Assembly (NCBI GenBank): GCA_963565915.1
Contig: OY751487.1
Location: forward strand, 2,046,001 to 2,110,000
DNA from: Entoloma clypeatum
Lineage: Eukaryota; Basidiomycota; Agaricomycetes; Agaricales; Entolomataceae
Reading direction: 5' to 3'
Length of the DNA: 64,000 nucleotides
In this document: positions 25,722 through 35,987 of the stretch, piece by piece
How positions within the stretch are numbered: the first letter of the stretch is position 1
Layout: each line of letters begins with the position of its first letter
The notes under the pieces: generated by a model
Databases searched by the model: none
Told to the model about the DNA's origin: nothing
Seen by the model: the letters and a program-made list of their open reading frames with translations, nothing else
Translations under genes and position numbers: made by a program

Positions 25722-25862
25722 CGATCAGCATCAGCAAACACTGATTTTTGCCAAAGATGTTGCAGCTTGTTGCAGCTTGGCCTATATGCTATGCAGCTCT
25801 TTGCAGCACTGTGGAGCTGAAGTGCCAAATTTGAAGATCTTTGTAGAGCTGATAGGTGATAT
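25722..25862 (-). repeat. Dispersed ~130-bp repeat, copy 2 (inverted)
   Basis: Reverse-complement match to 18619-18748, sharing ATCAGCAAACACTGATTTTT, GCAGCTTGTTGCAGCTTGGC and GTGGAGCTGAAGTGCC. It sits exactly between the broken Tc1 copy and the next Tc1 terminus. Confidence 0.8.
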
Positions 25863-25863
25863 A

Positions 25864-26540
25864 CAGTGCCTCACAAAACTGATTCAATGTTTGTTGCTTT
25901 TTGAATACCTTCAAGATAACTCTGCAAAGAATACCAATTGAATTAAACCTTTGGTATATAATTGAAAGCCCTACTTCAGGGCTTTCAGAATATAAAGGAA
26001 TCATATGATTTAGATCAGAATCCATGGAGATATGATTAAATTAAATCAGCAACTCATTGAATCAGTTTTGTGAGTACCTATGGCAATTATCATAATCAAA
26101 TGCTTCACTGGTTGTATGGTAACCAGTTGTCATGACTTACTGATGGAACTTGAATAGAACCCTGATGGGTTGTCAAGGGAAGTTGTATAAGAAGAATCCA
26201 ACCTCAACAGCCTCCATAATTAATCATGTGCCCTATCTCCTCTTCCCACAAGAAAAACATTCTTTCTCTGGCCTCCAATGGTCACTCCACTTGTCATATT
26301 GCCTCTAACCTGGGTGTCAGCCAACCAACTGTCTCCAGAGTGCTTCAGAATCTTCTTCCTCATCGCAATCTCTCTTCTGGTGGTTGTCCATCCAAGCTTT
26401 CTCCCACCAACACACGAAACATACTTTCACAAATCACCTCAGAGAGAGCCTCCAATGCTGTGCAGGCTACCAAACACATCAACACTGTCATCTCCAATCC
26501 TGTCTCCCCAGAAACTGTGAGAAGGGTTCTCAGAAAACAT
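25864..26540 (+). mobile_element. Tc1-like transposon 2, 3'-truncated by gypsy fragment
   Basis: The terminus CAGTGCCTCACAAAACTG starts at 25864 after TA (25862-63). A perfect 20-bp inverted copy of 25870-25889 lies at 26055-26074. Transposase starts at 26226. At about 26541 the sequence switches to the antisense strand of a gypsy protease region. Confidence 0.75.
26226..26540 (+). pseudogene. Tc1-like transposase N-terminus, truncated
   Basis: About 105 residues homologous to the 25050 protein (MCPISSSHKKNILSLASNG..., HIASNLGVSQPTVSRVLQN, AVQATKHINTVISNPVSPE, VRRVLRKHD). Only the DNA-binding half remains. The frame continues for a while into antisense gypsy sequence, which is not part of the gene. 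Confidence 0.85.
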
Positions 26541-27340
26541 GACCTCCCCAGAGGTCCAATCTACCTCAGGATTGTGCTCCTTGAGCCATGTGAATCCAAG
26601 TACAAATTCTTGCTTTCCCAGTTCAGTTACTGCGAGCTGGGTCCGCTCTGTGTGATCCTGGTATTGGAGTACAACATCCAGGACCTCCGATATCACTCTG
26701 GCATCGTTTGAAGTACCATCAACATTGTAGACAGGGATTGCATGTTGTAGCCTTCGGGTACTGAGTTGATGTTTCTCAGATCGGAGGCCATGTTGGAACT
26801 TGAGTACTATGTTCATTCCTTCGGTGTACCCAGCCTTTTTGACATAATCTTTGAAGTCATCAATGTAAGCCTCCACATCTCGACTACCTTGGTAATAGGC
26901 TTCTCCCTCAAGAATGAGCCATGCATCTTGTTCTTCATTTTTCGGAGTAAACTCTGCGATGAAAGCAGTTCAGAACTGTACCCAGGTCTGATGGCACGGA
27001 GCTCCGGTCCGATGCTCTTGTCGGATGACGCAGTCAGCGAAGTGCGCAGCACGTCCACTCTTCATGAAGGAAAGCACCCAATAGATCCTAGCATGATCAT
27101 CTGAAAACTGTTCCGGAACCAGTCCCATATACAGTTCGCAAGAATTAAGGAAAGTCCAACCAGTGGTATGTGCTCCGTTGAAGTCCGATGGAGTTGTGGG
27201 TTTGGCCCGACACACACCTGGATTGGCAGGCATGATCAGAGCAGGTGGAAAGGCCGGAACTGGGGCCTCCGCTGGAAGGGAAATTGGGTTGGGGTTGGGA
27301 ATGGGAGCAGGTGGAATAGCAGCATGGATAATTGTCGGAG
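26541..27340 (-). pseudogene. Gypsy fragment F: gag and protease pieces
   Basis: Minus strand, two pieces. 27340 to about 26970 encodes a Pro-rich leader and a gag segment (TPSDFNGAHTTGWTFLNSCE, YWVLSFMKSGRAAHFADCV). About 26930 to 26541 encodes a later gag piece (EAYIDDFKDYVKKAGYTEG) fused to a retropepsin-like tail (SEVLDVVLQYQDHTERTQL, LGFTWLKEHNPEVDW). The middle is deleted and frames change. Residue patterns differ from A, B, D and E, so this is a separate gypsy lineage. Both ends are abrupt junctions. Confidence 0.7.
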
Positions 27341-28550
27341 GTCGGAAGGGTCTCAATGAAACCCATTGAGATAGAATTCCAAGGACATTTGGGGATCAGG
27401 AGCTGTTTGAGTAGGCCGTAAGGCTTGTGTCTTTGTGGCTTTGATCACATGCAAGTGGTACATGACTTGCAATAATGTTTCACAAAATCACATATTCCTG
27501 GCCAGGTGTAATCACATTGAATAAGACTGAGTGTCTTGTTCTGACCTGGGTGTCCAGCAAGCATATGATCATGCTTGTGCTGTAGGACTCGGAGTCGGAG
27601 GTCGTTGGAGTCGGGAACATATATCTGATCGTCATGTCGGAGGAAACCATCGGGTTGAGAGACCAGCGGGGTTTAGGATCTTTAGAAAGAGTGTCATAAA
27701 GAGTGTCAGAAGGGAGTGCTGTGAGTATGTCATGGTGAAGCTTTTCTGTGTCCATGATAATGGTTGCATGGAGGACAGGCTCAAGGAGTTGAGTCGCACG
27801 AACTGAAGCAGAGAGCTGTTCTTGCAAAAAGACTGGTCGGAGGTTGGTCGGATTGATGTCGACGTAGTCGCTATTTCCCCCTTTAGGGTAGACATCCCAA
27901 TGTCTAGTTAGAGAGTCAGGTTTAGTTCCCAATCAGCCAGGGCAGAATCGGATGATGAGGTTGAACTGAGAAAGGTATTCCGACCATCGGACTTGTCGGT
28001 GTGAAAGAACTTTGGTGGTGGCAAAATACTCGAGATTTTTGTGGTCGGTAACGATGTCAATCGGAGTACCGGATCCTTTGAGGTAATGGGGCCAAATCTT
28101 AAACACTTCATAGATGGCAAGAAGTTCTTTATCATGAGTGTCGTGGTTGACTTCGGGGGCCGTAAAGGTGCGGGAATGGAATGTGATGGGGTGGACTTCA
28201 TTGTCGGAGGTGATGATCGACAAAATAGCCGCTAGGGCATAGTCGGATGCGTCGGTTTCAACAATTATCGGAGAGTCGGGGATCCAGTGTGTCAGGATCG
28301 GAGCAGTGGTAAATGCCTTTTTCAGGTCATTAAAAGCGGTTCGAGCATCGTCGGAGAACAGCCAAGTGGCGTGTTTCCTGGTTAAACGAGTGAGGGGAAT
28401 AGTGATGTTGGAATAGAATGGAATGAAACGTCGGTAAAAGTTTGCAAAACCTAAAAAGGACTGGACGTCCTTCACTCTGTGCGGTTCAGGCCAATCCTGA
28501 ATAATCTTGACTTTTGTTTCTGACATTTTGAGTCTGTCGGGAGAAAGGAT

Positions 28551-28924
28551 AAATCCAAGATATTCTACAGTTTCGGCAGAGAAGTCGCACTTGTCGGCGC
28601 GGGCATAAAGACCATGTTGTCGGAGTTGTCAGAGGACTTCTTGGACATGTTTTTTGTGTTCCTCGGGGTTGTCAGAGTAGATCAGGATGTCATCGAGGTA
28701 AACAGTAACGCAGTTGTCCAGAAGGTCCGAGCACTGTAAATCCAAGATATTCTACAGTTTTGGCAGAGAAGTCGCACTTGTCGGCATGGGCGTAAAGACA
28801 GTGTTGTCAGAGTTGTTGGAGGACTTCTCAGACATGTTTTTTGTGTTCCTCGGGGTTGTCAGAGTAGATCAGGATGTCGTCGAGGTAAACGGTAATGCAG
28901 TTGTCCAGAAGGTCGGAGAAGATG
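28551..28924. repeat. Tandem duplication (187-bp unit) inside element A RT
   Basis: 28551-28737 and 28738-28924 both begin AAATCCAAGATATTCTACAG and end in the same AGTTGTCCAGAAGGTC stretch. The copies differ at about ten sites, mostly CG versus TG/CA, so the duplication preceded CpG decay. It duplicates the catalytic YLDD segment. Confidence 0.85.
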
Positions 28925-30173
28925 TCGTTCATGAAACGTTGGAAGGCTGCAGGTGCGTTAGACAATCCGAATGGCATGACTAACCATTCAAATGATCCAT
29001 AGCAAGTGCGGAAAGCAGTTTTCCATTCATCACCTTCAGCAATGCGGACTAGGTGGTATGCATGTCAGAGGTCTATGGTGGTATAAACACATGCTTTTCC
29101 AGCAGTGGCTAAGAGGTCGGAGATGAGCGGAAGTGGGTATCGGTCCTTCTTTGTGATTTTGTTCAGGCCTCAGTAGTCGACGCATAGTCAGAGTGATCCA
29201 TCTTTCTTTCGGATGAAGAGGATCGGAGTGCCGTGAGATGAACTAGAAGGTTTGATGAAACCGATATTGAGATGCTCATCGATGAAGTCTCGGAGGGATC
29301 CATGTTCGGATTGCGAGAGTGAGTACATTGGACCAATCAGTGGGGAAGTACCTTCCTCCAAATTGATCTTGAGGTCGTACGGTCGGTGGGGTGCAAGGGT
29401 GTCGGCTTTTTTCTTACTGAATACATCAGCAAAATCGTGGTATTCCTCGGGTATGCCAGAGAGGTCGGGAGCGTCGTCGGAGACAGATGCAGAATTGGTG
29501 GAGATGTCGGAGAGGTGAACGTGGAAAGCATATGCCCCAGGAGCTTTACAAGCATGGAGATATGCAGCTGCATTGACCATGGTAATCTGTGGCAGGTCGG
29601 AGGTGTTCGGAGTGAGCGGATCGGAGATGCCCATCGGAGAGGGCAGACACTGCAGAGGTGGCGGAGCTGCCTCAGCAGTCGACGTCGGAGTCGGACTCGG
29701 AGTGTCGGGTAACGTAGAACGGAATAAGATACTGCCCAATACCCAGTCAATCAACGGATTGTAGCAGGTGAGCCAGTTGTGTCCTAGAACCAAATTACAA
29801 GACGAATCGAGGGCTGTCACATAAAATGCGATGGTCAGAAGTTCACCGGAAGGGAATCGGAGAGGAAGATCGATAGATTGCGTGATATAAGTATTTGAAG
29901 AACCGTCAAAAAGTTTCAAAACCATAGGTAAAGGAATCAAAGTTGAAGATAAGTTTAAAGAAGAAATAAATCTGGTATCTGCGAAGCAATGTGTAGAACC
30001 AGAATCAATAAGAGTCTTTATCGGAAGAGAATTGGAAAAAGTCGGAGATATCAAATCAATACATAGAGAGTTCGGATTTGAGAGAGTGGACACATTGAGT
30101 CGGAGGGTTTCCAAAGGTGCACGAAAGGAGTCAATGCAATCCCCAGTACGTGCTGGAATCTGAGGACTGCTTA

Positions 30174-30183
30174 CTATTTTTTT
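30174..30183 (-). promoter_or_regulatory. -1 frameshift slip site A-AAA-AAA-TAG (element A)
   Basis: Seven A followed directly by the gag stop TAG (minus strand, 30183 to 30174). Gag frame reads A AAA AAA TAG; pol is in the -1 frame and open across it. The same ten bases occur at the B gag/pol junction (38598-38607), so the site is conserved between diverged families. Confidence 0.7.
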
Positions 30184-30897
30184 GACTTGGTCGTCTTCTC
30201 CCATTTGTCCTCAGCTTGGGCCGCGTGGGCCTTTGCTTTGGCATTAGAAGACAATTTCTTTGAGCAGTCAGATGCCCGATGACCCACATTGCCACAAAAC
30301 ATGCATAAATTATTGTCAAATCGTCGTTGGCATTCTTGGGGAGTTAATTTCCCGTCTTTGCCAAGTTTGTCAGAGAGGGCAGATTTCGGGGAAGTGGATG
30401 ACAATTTTTGTTGCTGCAAGTTGGGTTTAGACGATGAGGAGTTGTTGTTGGAGGATGATGAAGCGGGGGTCTGTTTTTTGTCGGATTTGTCAGATTTGTC
30501 GGACTTCGGAGTAGATTTGTCAGAGGAGCACGATTTCTCGTGTTGACGTTCCCAGTAGCAAGCATCAATGTTATGGGCCATTATCTTCAACTCGGCCAGA
30601 GTCTTAGGTTTGGGGTAGGTCCCTAAAACATCCTTGATATGTTCCACTAAACTGGTATAGTACCGATATCGGAGCGCGCCATCATCCCACTGCATGCGAG
30701 CAAAAAGACGTTTGAAGTCCACGTTGTAACATAGGATCTTCTGATTGTCACGCATCCGAAGGTGATCCAGGCTATCCTTTGCTTCTCCGGTCAGATCGAT
30801 AGGTCCGAATTTGGATCGGAGGATGTGCACAAAGGCGGACCAGTCGTCCAACCAGACAGAGTTGCTGTCGGACTCTCCCAAGAGGGTGGGCTCAAAC
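30174..30897 (-). pseudogene. Element A gag, C-terminal part with zinc knuckle
   Basis: Gag sequence resumes at the B insertion site (FEPTLLGESDSNSVWLDDW). It contains LRSKFGPIDLTGEAKDSLDH, a long Ser/Lys/Asn low-complexity linker and the knuckle CMFCGNVGHRASDC, and ends KSKK-TAG at 30174. The N-terminal part is at 50141-50639. The two halves meet in frame once B and one CAAAC copy are removed, showing that B inserted into an existing gag. Confidence 0.88.
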
Positions 30898-31441
30898 TGT
30901 CATAACCATACGATTCACATCCGACTTATCCGACGACTCCGACATTTCATCCGCTCCGACATCCGCTCCAACAACATTCTATTTATATTGAATATACTTC
31001 TACTACGTAACATCTCAACCATACTTACAAGTAGACATATGTTGTTCACTTTTCATTTGTTACTCTCCGTACTCCGAATGTTCCGATGGTCAACTCCAAT
31101 ATCTGCACATCACTTATAGTAATGCTGATCATTCTAGTCTACTATAAATAGTGTACAAACCTGTCGTAGAACCTTAAGTTCAAATATCATACGTTACACC
31201 TCATTCGCATCCGTCTCTACTTGCCTTTGAGCATTCTCTCTGTCACCTCCGCTCATCCGCTCATCCGCTCATCCGACATCCGCCAATCCGAAATCGAGGA
31301 CCACATCAAAGAGTGGGGCGCAACGCACAAGTTGAAGCCAGGTCCTTTCTGCCAACGTCGCACTTACCGCATTCCGCTCCTCCGCTACTCCGCTCCGACT
31401 CGTCCGACGTTTTCCGACATTGAGAAACACGCTACGTGACA
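30898..31441 (+). repeat. Element B 5' LTR (544 bp)
   Basis: TG...CA termini. TATA box TATAAATA at 31143-31150. The motif AGTTCAAATAT at 31177-31187, 34 nt downstream of the TATA box, is the likely transcript start and is complementary to the PBS. Differences from the 3' LTR include two CG versus CA sites. Confidence 0.93.
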
Positions 31442-31454
31442 GTATATTTGAACT
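31442..31454 (+). promoter_or_regulatory. Element B primer-binding site, self-priming type
   Basis: Directly after the LTR, GTATATTTGAACT. Its last 11 bases are the exact complement of AGTTCAAATAT at 31177-31187 in the LTR. This is the arrangement of S. pombe Tf1, whose mRNA 5' end primes itself. No TGG typical of a tRNA 3'-CCA primer is present. Element A has the same layout with compensating changes. Confidence 0.7.
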
Positions 31455-31492
31455 ACCACCATTCTTTGATTTACCCAACAACCTCTACCCAC

Positions 31493-32173
31493 ATGTCTCA
31501 AACCCGTAATACAGTTCGAACAACTAGGACTGCTCGTGCAGCAGCAGAACGTTCATCCTCCACACCACGCTCTGCTTTTCTTCGAGGAACACGCAATGTA
31601 ACCATTACCCCTTGAGGAGCCATAGCATCATCATCTGCTCCTACCCCCGGACCATCCGTTCCTCCGCCTTCTTCCGACTCTCAGCTCCCACCACTTCCTG
31701 CCAGTCCTCCACTAAACCCACCAACGGAACCCTCCGCACCTCTAAATTCTGGCTTATTCAGCGGACCTCCAGGAGGATCTCCTCCTCCTTCCGACGGTAG
31801 TTTACATGGAGATTTGGACGACTCCGATTCCAATCCAGATCAGGAACCCAATCTAGCTGAAGCCATTCTGCTCATGACCAAAGAGTTGAAACGTCGAGAT
31901 ACAAAGAAGAAAAAGTTGTATGCCAACGAACCGGATACCTTTGACAGATCCGATCCGCGCAAACTCTCTGCATTCATTTTACAATGCAAACTTTACTTCT
32001 CCGACAACGACAACTTCGACTCAGAACATTCCAAAGTCAACTTTGCCATGTCTTACTTCCGAGGCACAGCACTCGAATTTTTTGAACCCTTCATTCTAGA
32101 TGATGATGAACCCAATTGGCGGGGTTCTTTCCCCGAGTTCGTCCGGCTTCTCCGCTCCGAGTTTGGTACCATT
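31493..32173 (+). pseudogene. Element B gag, N-terminal part (in-frame TGA; split by copia C)
   Basis: ATG 31493 (MSQTRNTVRTTRTARAAAER) opens gag. TGA at 31613-31615 interrupts it (TITP-stop-GAIASSS); CGA to TGA is the likely cause. Past the stop the same frame continues through Pro/Ser-rich sequence and the capsid-like region (EPNLAEAILLMTKELKRRD, LSAFILQCKLYFSDND, VNFAMSYFRGTALEFFEPF) to the C insertion at CCATT (32169-32173). The rest of gag is at 37991-38607. Confidence 0.88.
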
Positions 32174-32483
32174 TGTTGAAACTTTTCCATCACGTAGATT
32201 AGATTAGATTAGATTACATCATGTGACCATTTACACATCTTCAATTACATACTTATTTGGTTGATACAAACAGTAGTACAGTATATAAGACCAGGAAACT
32301 GTCAATATCAACAAGTTGTCTCTTGACTCTTAACCAGCTCCATCGCTCTTACCAGCCTCAACCGCTCTCACCAGCCTCACCCCTCCCAAACCATGTAAGT
32401 GGCTAGAATGGTCATGTAGAGTACTTCCACTGTAGCTGGTTGCTCAGTACATCTGTGGCTAACACCCAGGTGGAACTTCAACA
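32174..32483 (+). repeat. Element C 5' LTR (310 bp)
   Basis: Starts TGTTGAAACTT and ends GGAACTTCAACA. Contains an AGATT x4 run, and AGTATATAAGACC as a TATA region. Appears identical to 37681-37990 by eye. Confidence 0.95.
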
Positions 32484-32498
32484 GGTTATGGGCCCTGG
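32484..32498 (+). promoter_or_regulatory. Element C PBS matching initiator tRNA-Met anticodon arm
   Basis: GGTTATGGGCCCTGG begins at the first base after the LTR. Its complement, CCAGGGCCCATAACC, is the anticodon stem-loop of initiator tRNA-Met (CAT anticodon). Drosophila copia has GGTTATGGGCCCAG at the same place and uses a cleaved half-tRNA as primer. The match over 12 bases suggests the same mechanism here. Confidence 0.75.
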
Positions 32499-32849
32499 AT
32501 AGCAGAGGGACTTGGGAACGCTGGCAACAGCAAGTACCTGCCCACTCTACCCTGGTTGGCAAAGAACCGATCGAAAGATCTAGGTTCTGAGTCATACTTC
32601 TTCACACATGAACCTGGGAACGTCATTACGACAAGTACCTGTCATGAAGCGTCCCTAAGGGGATTGACTTAGTACACATCATGTGGAAACGTTGATCGTA
32701 CCTCACACACTTCTGACAAAAAGGAATTTTCCCACAACCGCTATTCCTAAAGGGAATATGTTATGAGGAATCATTTATTTGTTTTCTCTAAAAATCAAAT
32801 TCATAAAGAACATCACTGATTGGAAAAACTCCTTTTAGATTCATTAAAA

Positions 32850-34109
32850 ATGTCTACCTCTCGCTCCGCACTTGACTCCATCACCGTCTTCGACGGTATC
32901 AACTACCAAAGCTGGGCTGAAAAAATGAAGTCCTATCTCCTCCATCAAGGAGTCTGGCACATCGTATCTGGCGACATTGAGCGCCCTGACATCACCGACT
33001 TTACCGTCACGGTCTCCACCCCTGCCTCTGCCACGTCTACATCTGCAACCCAACCTCCAGTGATCACCACCACTGTCGACCAACCTAGCTTCCACAAAGA
33101 AAGAAAGGTCTGGATCAGGGACGATGACATGGCCCTGGGTTCCATCCGCCTCAAAGTCTCCGAGGCAATCAGGAGGCACATCAAGGATGCCAAGTCCTCG
33201 AAGGACGCCTGGACGTCATTAAAGGATACATATTCAAAGGTCTCCCCTGCCACCATATTTGGCGATTTCAAAGCCGCAGCCTCTTTCAAACTGTTTGGTC
33301 GGGACCCTGTGCTGGAGATCGAGTGCCTTGGGTCACTCTTCGCTCGCCTTAGCGACTCAAAATTCGTTGTGCCTGATCTGATGCAGGCTATGATCTTGGC
33401 AAGTGCCATTCCTGACACTTGGTCGTCTCTCTCCACTGCCCTCTTTCAGGTCTATGATGCCGATGACTTCACATGGCAAGCCGTCACCAACAGCATCGTC
33501 TCAGAGTACAGGCGCAAGTATGCGATAGGGTCTACTTGGGCGTCCAACGAGCAGGCCCGGAAAATCTCCGGGACTAAGCGAAAGGGGCAAGACCCCAAAT
33601 GGGAAAAGCAGACAGCACCGAGTACCTTGCAGAACAATGCTGATGAGCAGCCTAACTCGACCGACCCAAGTACCGCCTCTGAAAAGAAGAAGGGAAAGGG
33701 ACGCTGGCGCAACCAGAAAAGGCGCGCCAACAACGCGGACAACAAGTCCGACCACACCGAGGAAATGATTGAGTTTATCGCACCAGCCATCGAACAACTC
33801 CCTCGTCAATCTGCCCCTTGTCCTCTCCCTCCTCATCATGCACCTGCCTTCACCACTGTAACGGGCCGCGGGAAAACTTCGAGTACCGCGCAGCCTGAGT
33901 CAGAAAGAATGCAGTCACTTCTGCAACACATGAACCCGCCTCCTTCCCAGTACACCGGGCTTCCTTCCGGAAAGCCGTCAGCGTGGAAAAAGAACGAGAA
34001 GGTGAGAAAACTCGCTCGAGAAATCGGTGCCAGACCCTCTGGGTCAAACCTTCGTATCTTGGACACCATCATTCCAGACATTGACGAGAGGCAAACTAAA
34101 CAGCATTGA
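32850..34109 (+). CDS. Element C gag
   Basis: ATG 32850. Copia-type capsid region: VFDGINYQSWAEKMKSYLL, IRLKVSEAIRRHIKDAKSS, AWTSLKDTYSKVSPATIF, SLFARLSDSKFVVPDLMQA. The C-terminal third is basic (KKKGKGRWRNQKRRA) and has no CCHC zinc knuckle, unlike most copia Gags. It ends at TGA (34107-34109), but the same frame stays open into the protease-integrase region, so the stop is either a CGA to TGA change or a readthrough point. Confidence 0.85.
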   Translation: MSTSRSALDSITVFDGINYQSWAEKMKSYLLHQGVWHIVSGDIERPDITDFTVTVSTPASATSTSATQPPVITTTVDQPSFHKERKVWIRDDDMALGSIRLKVSEAIRRHIKDAKSSKDAWTSLKDTYSKVSPATIFGDFKAAASFKLFGRDPVLEIECLGSLFARLSDSKFVVPDLMQAMILASAIPDTWSSLSTALFQVYDADDFTWQAVTNSIVSEYRRKYAIGSTWASNEQARKISGTKRKGQDPKWEKQTAPSTLQNNADEQPNSTDPSTASEKKKGKGRWRNQKRRANNADNKSDHTEEMIEFIAPAIEQLPRQSAPCPLPPHHAPAFTTVTGRGKTSSTAQPESERMQSLLQHMNPPPSQYTGLPSGKPSAWKKNEKVRKLAREIGARPSGSNLRILDTIIPDIDERQTKQH

Positions 34110-35987
34110 GTAACTCCGCCGTTAGACCAATCGCTGCGGATGATGGACATAGACCAAGAACGGATGGGGCCAGACGAGTTTGTGGACGAGATCGAACTAG
34201 ATGGTTCGTCAAACCCTTCTTTCAAACCTTACCAAATGTGGAATGCTAATTATGTCTCTCAACAGACATATAATATATTAGCTAGTACCAGTACAGAGTG
34301 TGTAGATCACTTCAGCAGTGATCTACACAAAAAATATATTAAACATTTTGCCTCTTGTACACATTGTAAGGAAAAAGAACGCGCGCAATGGATCTTAGAT
34401 TCCGGCGCCTCTTTACATTTCACCTATGAGTTTAAGAACTTCGCATATTATAGACCTCTCACGGTCAAGCGTTTTGTCCAAACTGCAGCTAAAGGGAAAA
34501 AACTGGAAATTCTCGGAGTTGGGGCCGTTCCAGTACGGCACACCCTAAATGGGGAAGTTAAAACCCATCTTCTCAGACTGGTGTTCTACATCCCGGACAT
34601 GGACACACGCCTATTGTCCCTAGGCGTCTTCCTTAACCATGGTTACAAAGTAGACGGGACTTGTGGAGAAATCAACATCTCCAAAGGGCTGAACAAAATC
34701 CAGTTTTCGCCCCACATCCTTGGTCAAACCATTTACTGGTTAGACACTGAAATACGCTATGACCAGATCCATGCGATCTCAAGCGAAATCACTGTCGAAA
34801 CATGGCACAAGCACCTTGGTCACCCAAATGATCAAGCACTCCGAAAGATTCCCACCAGTACCAAAGGGGTACCTGAAACACTAGTACGTGAGAAATCACC
34901 GGAAAGTTGCACAGGTTGCCTCAAAGGGAAAATGCCGAATCAGTCATATCCCAATTCGATGACAAGGGCAACCAAAACCTTTGATCTGATCCATTCCGAT
35001 CTCAAACAGATATCCACGGCATCATACCATAAATATAAATATTTCCTCACGTTTTTGGACGATTTTTCATCCCACGTCTGGGTTGTCTTGCTTAGAAAGA
35101 AGTCGGATGCCATCACGGCACTGCAACAATTTCTTGCGATGATCCAGAATCAGTTCGCCGCCACTCCTAAAAAATGGCGAGTTGATGGAGGTGGAGAGTT
35201 TGACGAATACAAGGATGTACTTGCCGGTCATGGAGTTCTGATCGATGTCACGCTCCCGTATCAGCACCAACAGAACAGTAGAGCAGAACGGATAAATCGA
35301 ACCCTGTGGGAGAAATCTCAGGCCTTGCGCTTTGACGTGTGCTTACCCCCTATGTGGTGGGAATTCTGTTTGGAACATGCAGCGTTTCTCTACAACAGAA
35401 CCCCCATGCAGCGTCTCGAATGGAATACCCCTCACTTCAGGGTGACCAATGAGATCCCTGATATGTCAAGCATCAGAGTCTTCGGATGTCAGGCATATGT
35501 GTATATCCCAAAGGAAAAACATAGAAATTCCCTGGAGTCTAGATCTCAATTGATGATTTATCTCAGATCAAAACCAGGGGTCAAAGGATACTGTTTCATG
35601 GATCCTGAGACTAATACAATTTTCATGGGTGGGAAAGCTATCTTTGATGAAAGCAAGTACCCTAGATGCCACATCGACCCTTTGCCAGAAAACCATCCAG
35701 AAATGGAAAACCCAGAACCGGCTGATGAGTTTGAGGACCTCATCCCCGGAAATGATGACAATGATGGTCATTACAAAAAACCTCACGACCCTGTTCCCAC
35801 TGGACAGGATCACCCTGAATCACACGATGACTTGCCGTCTAGCGAGCCCGACGATGAACCACGAGTACCCACTCCGGAACCCGAGCAAGTACCAGATCGA
35901 CCGATCAGGGAACGACGAGTTCGGAAAATGCCAGGCAGCATCTATGGAAAAGACACCCCTGCTTCTGATCTTGAAAAAATGGATTGA
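34110..35987 (+). CDS. Element C protease and integrase region
   Basis: In the same frame as gag, no start needed if gag-pol is one polyprotein (first ATG at 34140). Protease motif WILDSGASLHFTYEF. Integrase zinc finger WHKHLGHPNDQ...CTGCLKGKM. Catalytic core FDLIHSDLKQIS, WRVDGGGEFDEY and QNSRAERINRTLWEK (DDE). Acidic C-terminal linker with PRVPTPEPEQVPDRPIRER. Stops at TGA 35985-35987, and the frame again continues directly into RT (MD-stop-RRRLGGQ), compatible with a CGA to TGA change. Confidence 0.88.
   Translation, partial: VTPPLDQSLRMMDIDQERMGPDEFVDEIELDGSSNPSFKPYQMWNANYVSQQTYNILASTSTECVDHFSSDLHKKYIKHFASCTHCKEKERAQWILDSGASLHFTYEFKNFAYYRPLTVKRFVQTAAKGKKLEILGVGAVPVRHTLNGEVKTHLLRLVFYIPDMDTRLLSLGVFLNHGYKVDGTCGEINISKGLNKIQFSPHILGQTIYWLDTEIRYDQIHAISSEITVETWHKHLGHPNDQALRKIPTSTKGVPETLVREKSPESCTGCLKGKMPNQSYPNSMTRATKTFDLIHSDLKQISTASYHKYKYFLTFLDDFSSHVWVVLLRKKSDAITALQQFLAMIQNQFAATPKKWRVDGGGEFDEYKDVLAGHGVLIDVTLPYQHQQNSRAERINRTLWEKSQALRFDVCLPPMWWEFCLEHAAFLYNRTPMQRLEWNTPHFRVTNEIPDMSSIRVFGCQAYVYIPKEKHRNSLESRSQLMIYLRSKPGVKGYCFMDPETNTIFMGGKAIFDESKYPRCHIDPLPENHPEMENPEPADEFEDLIPGNDDNDGHYKKPHDPVPTGQDHPESHDDLPSSEPDDEPRVPTPEPEQVPDRPIRERRVRKMPGSIYGKDTPASDLEKMD

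Larger units (their letters stand above)
27341..30216 (-). pseudogene. Element A pol (PR-RT-RH-INT), many stops
   Basis: Protease LIDSGSTHCFADTRFISS; reverse transcriptase core [20 protein letters not shown] and [10 protein letters not shown]; RNase H VETDASDYALAAILS; integrase zinc finger LAGHPGQNKT...YCKSCTTCM; then SISMGFIETLP at the truncation. Several stops fall where the intact relative B has Arg, for example after FCPG and before GLNKI, consistent with CGA to TGA. A roughly 187-bp tandem duplication (28551-28924) repeats the YLDD region. Pol is in the -1 frame relative to gag, opening just before 30183. Confidence 0.9.
27341..30897 (-). mobile_element. Gypsy element A, 3' part (gag C-term and decayed pol), truncated
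   Basis: Continues, after interruption by element B, the gag begun at 50639. Reading down the minus strand: gag C-terminus, protease, reverse transcriptase, RNase H, integrase. It stops inside integrase at about 27341 (after FIETLPTSD), so the end of integrase, chromodomain and 3' LTR are gone. Many in-frame stops are present. Confidence 0.85.
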
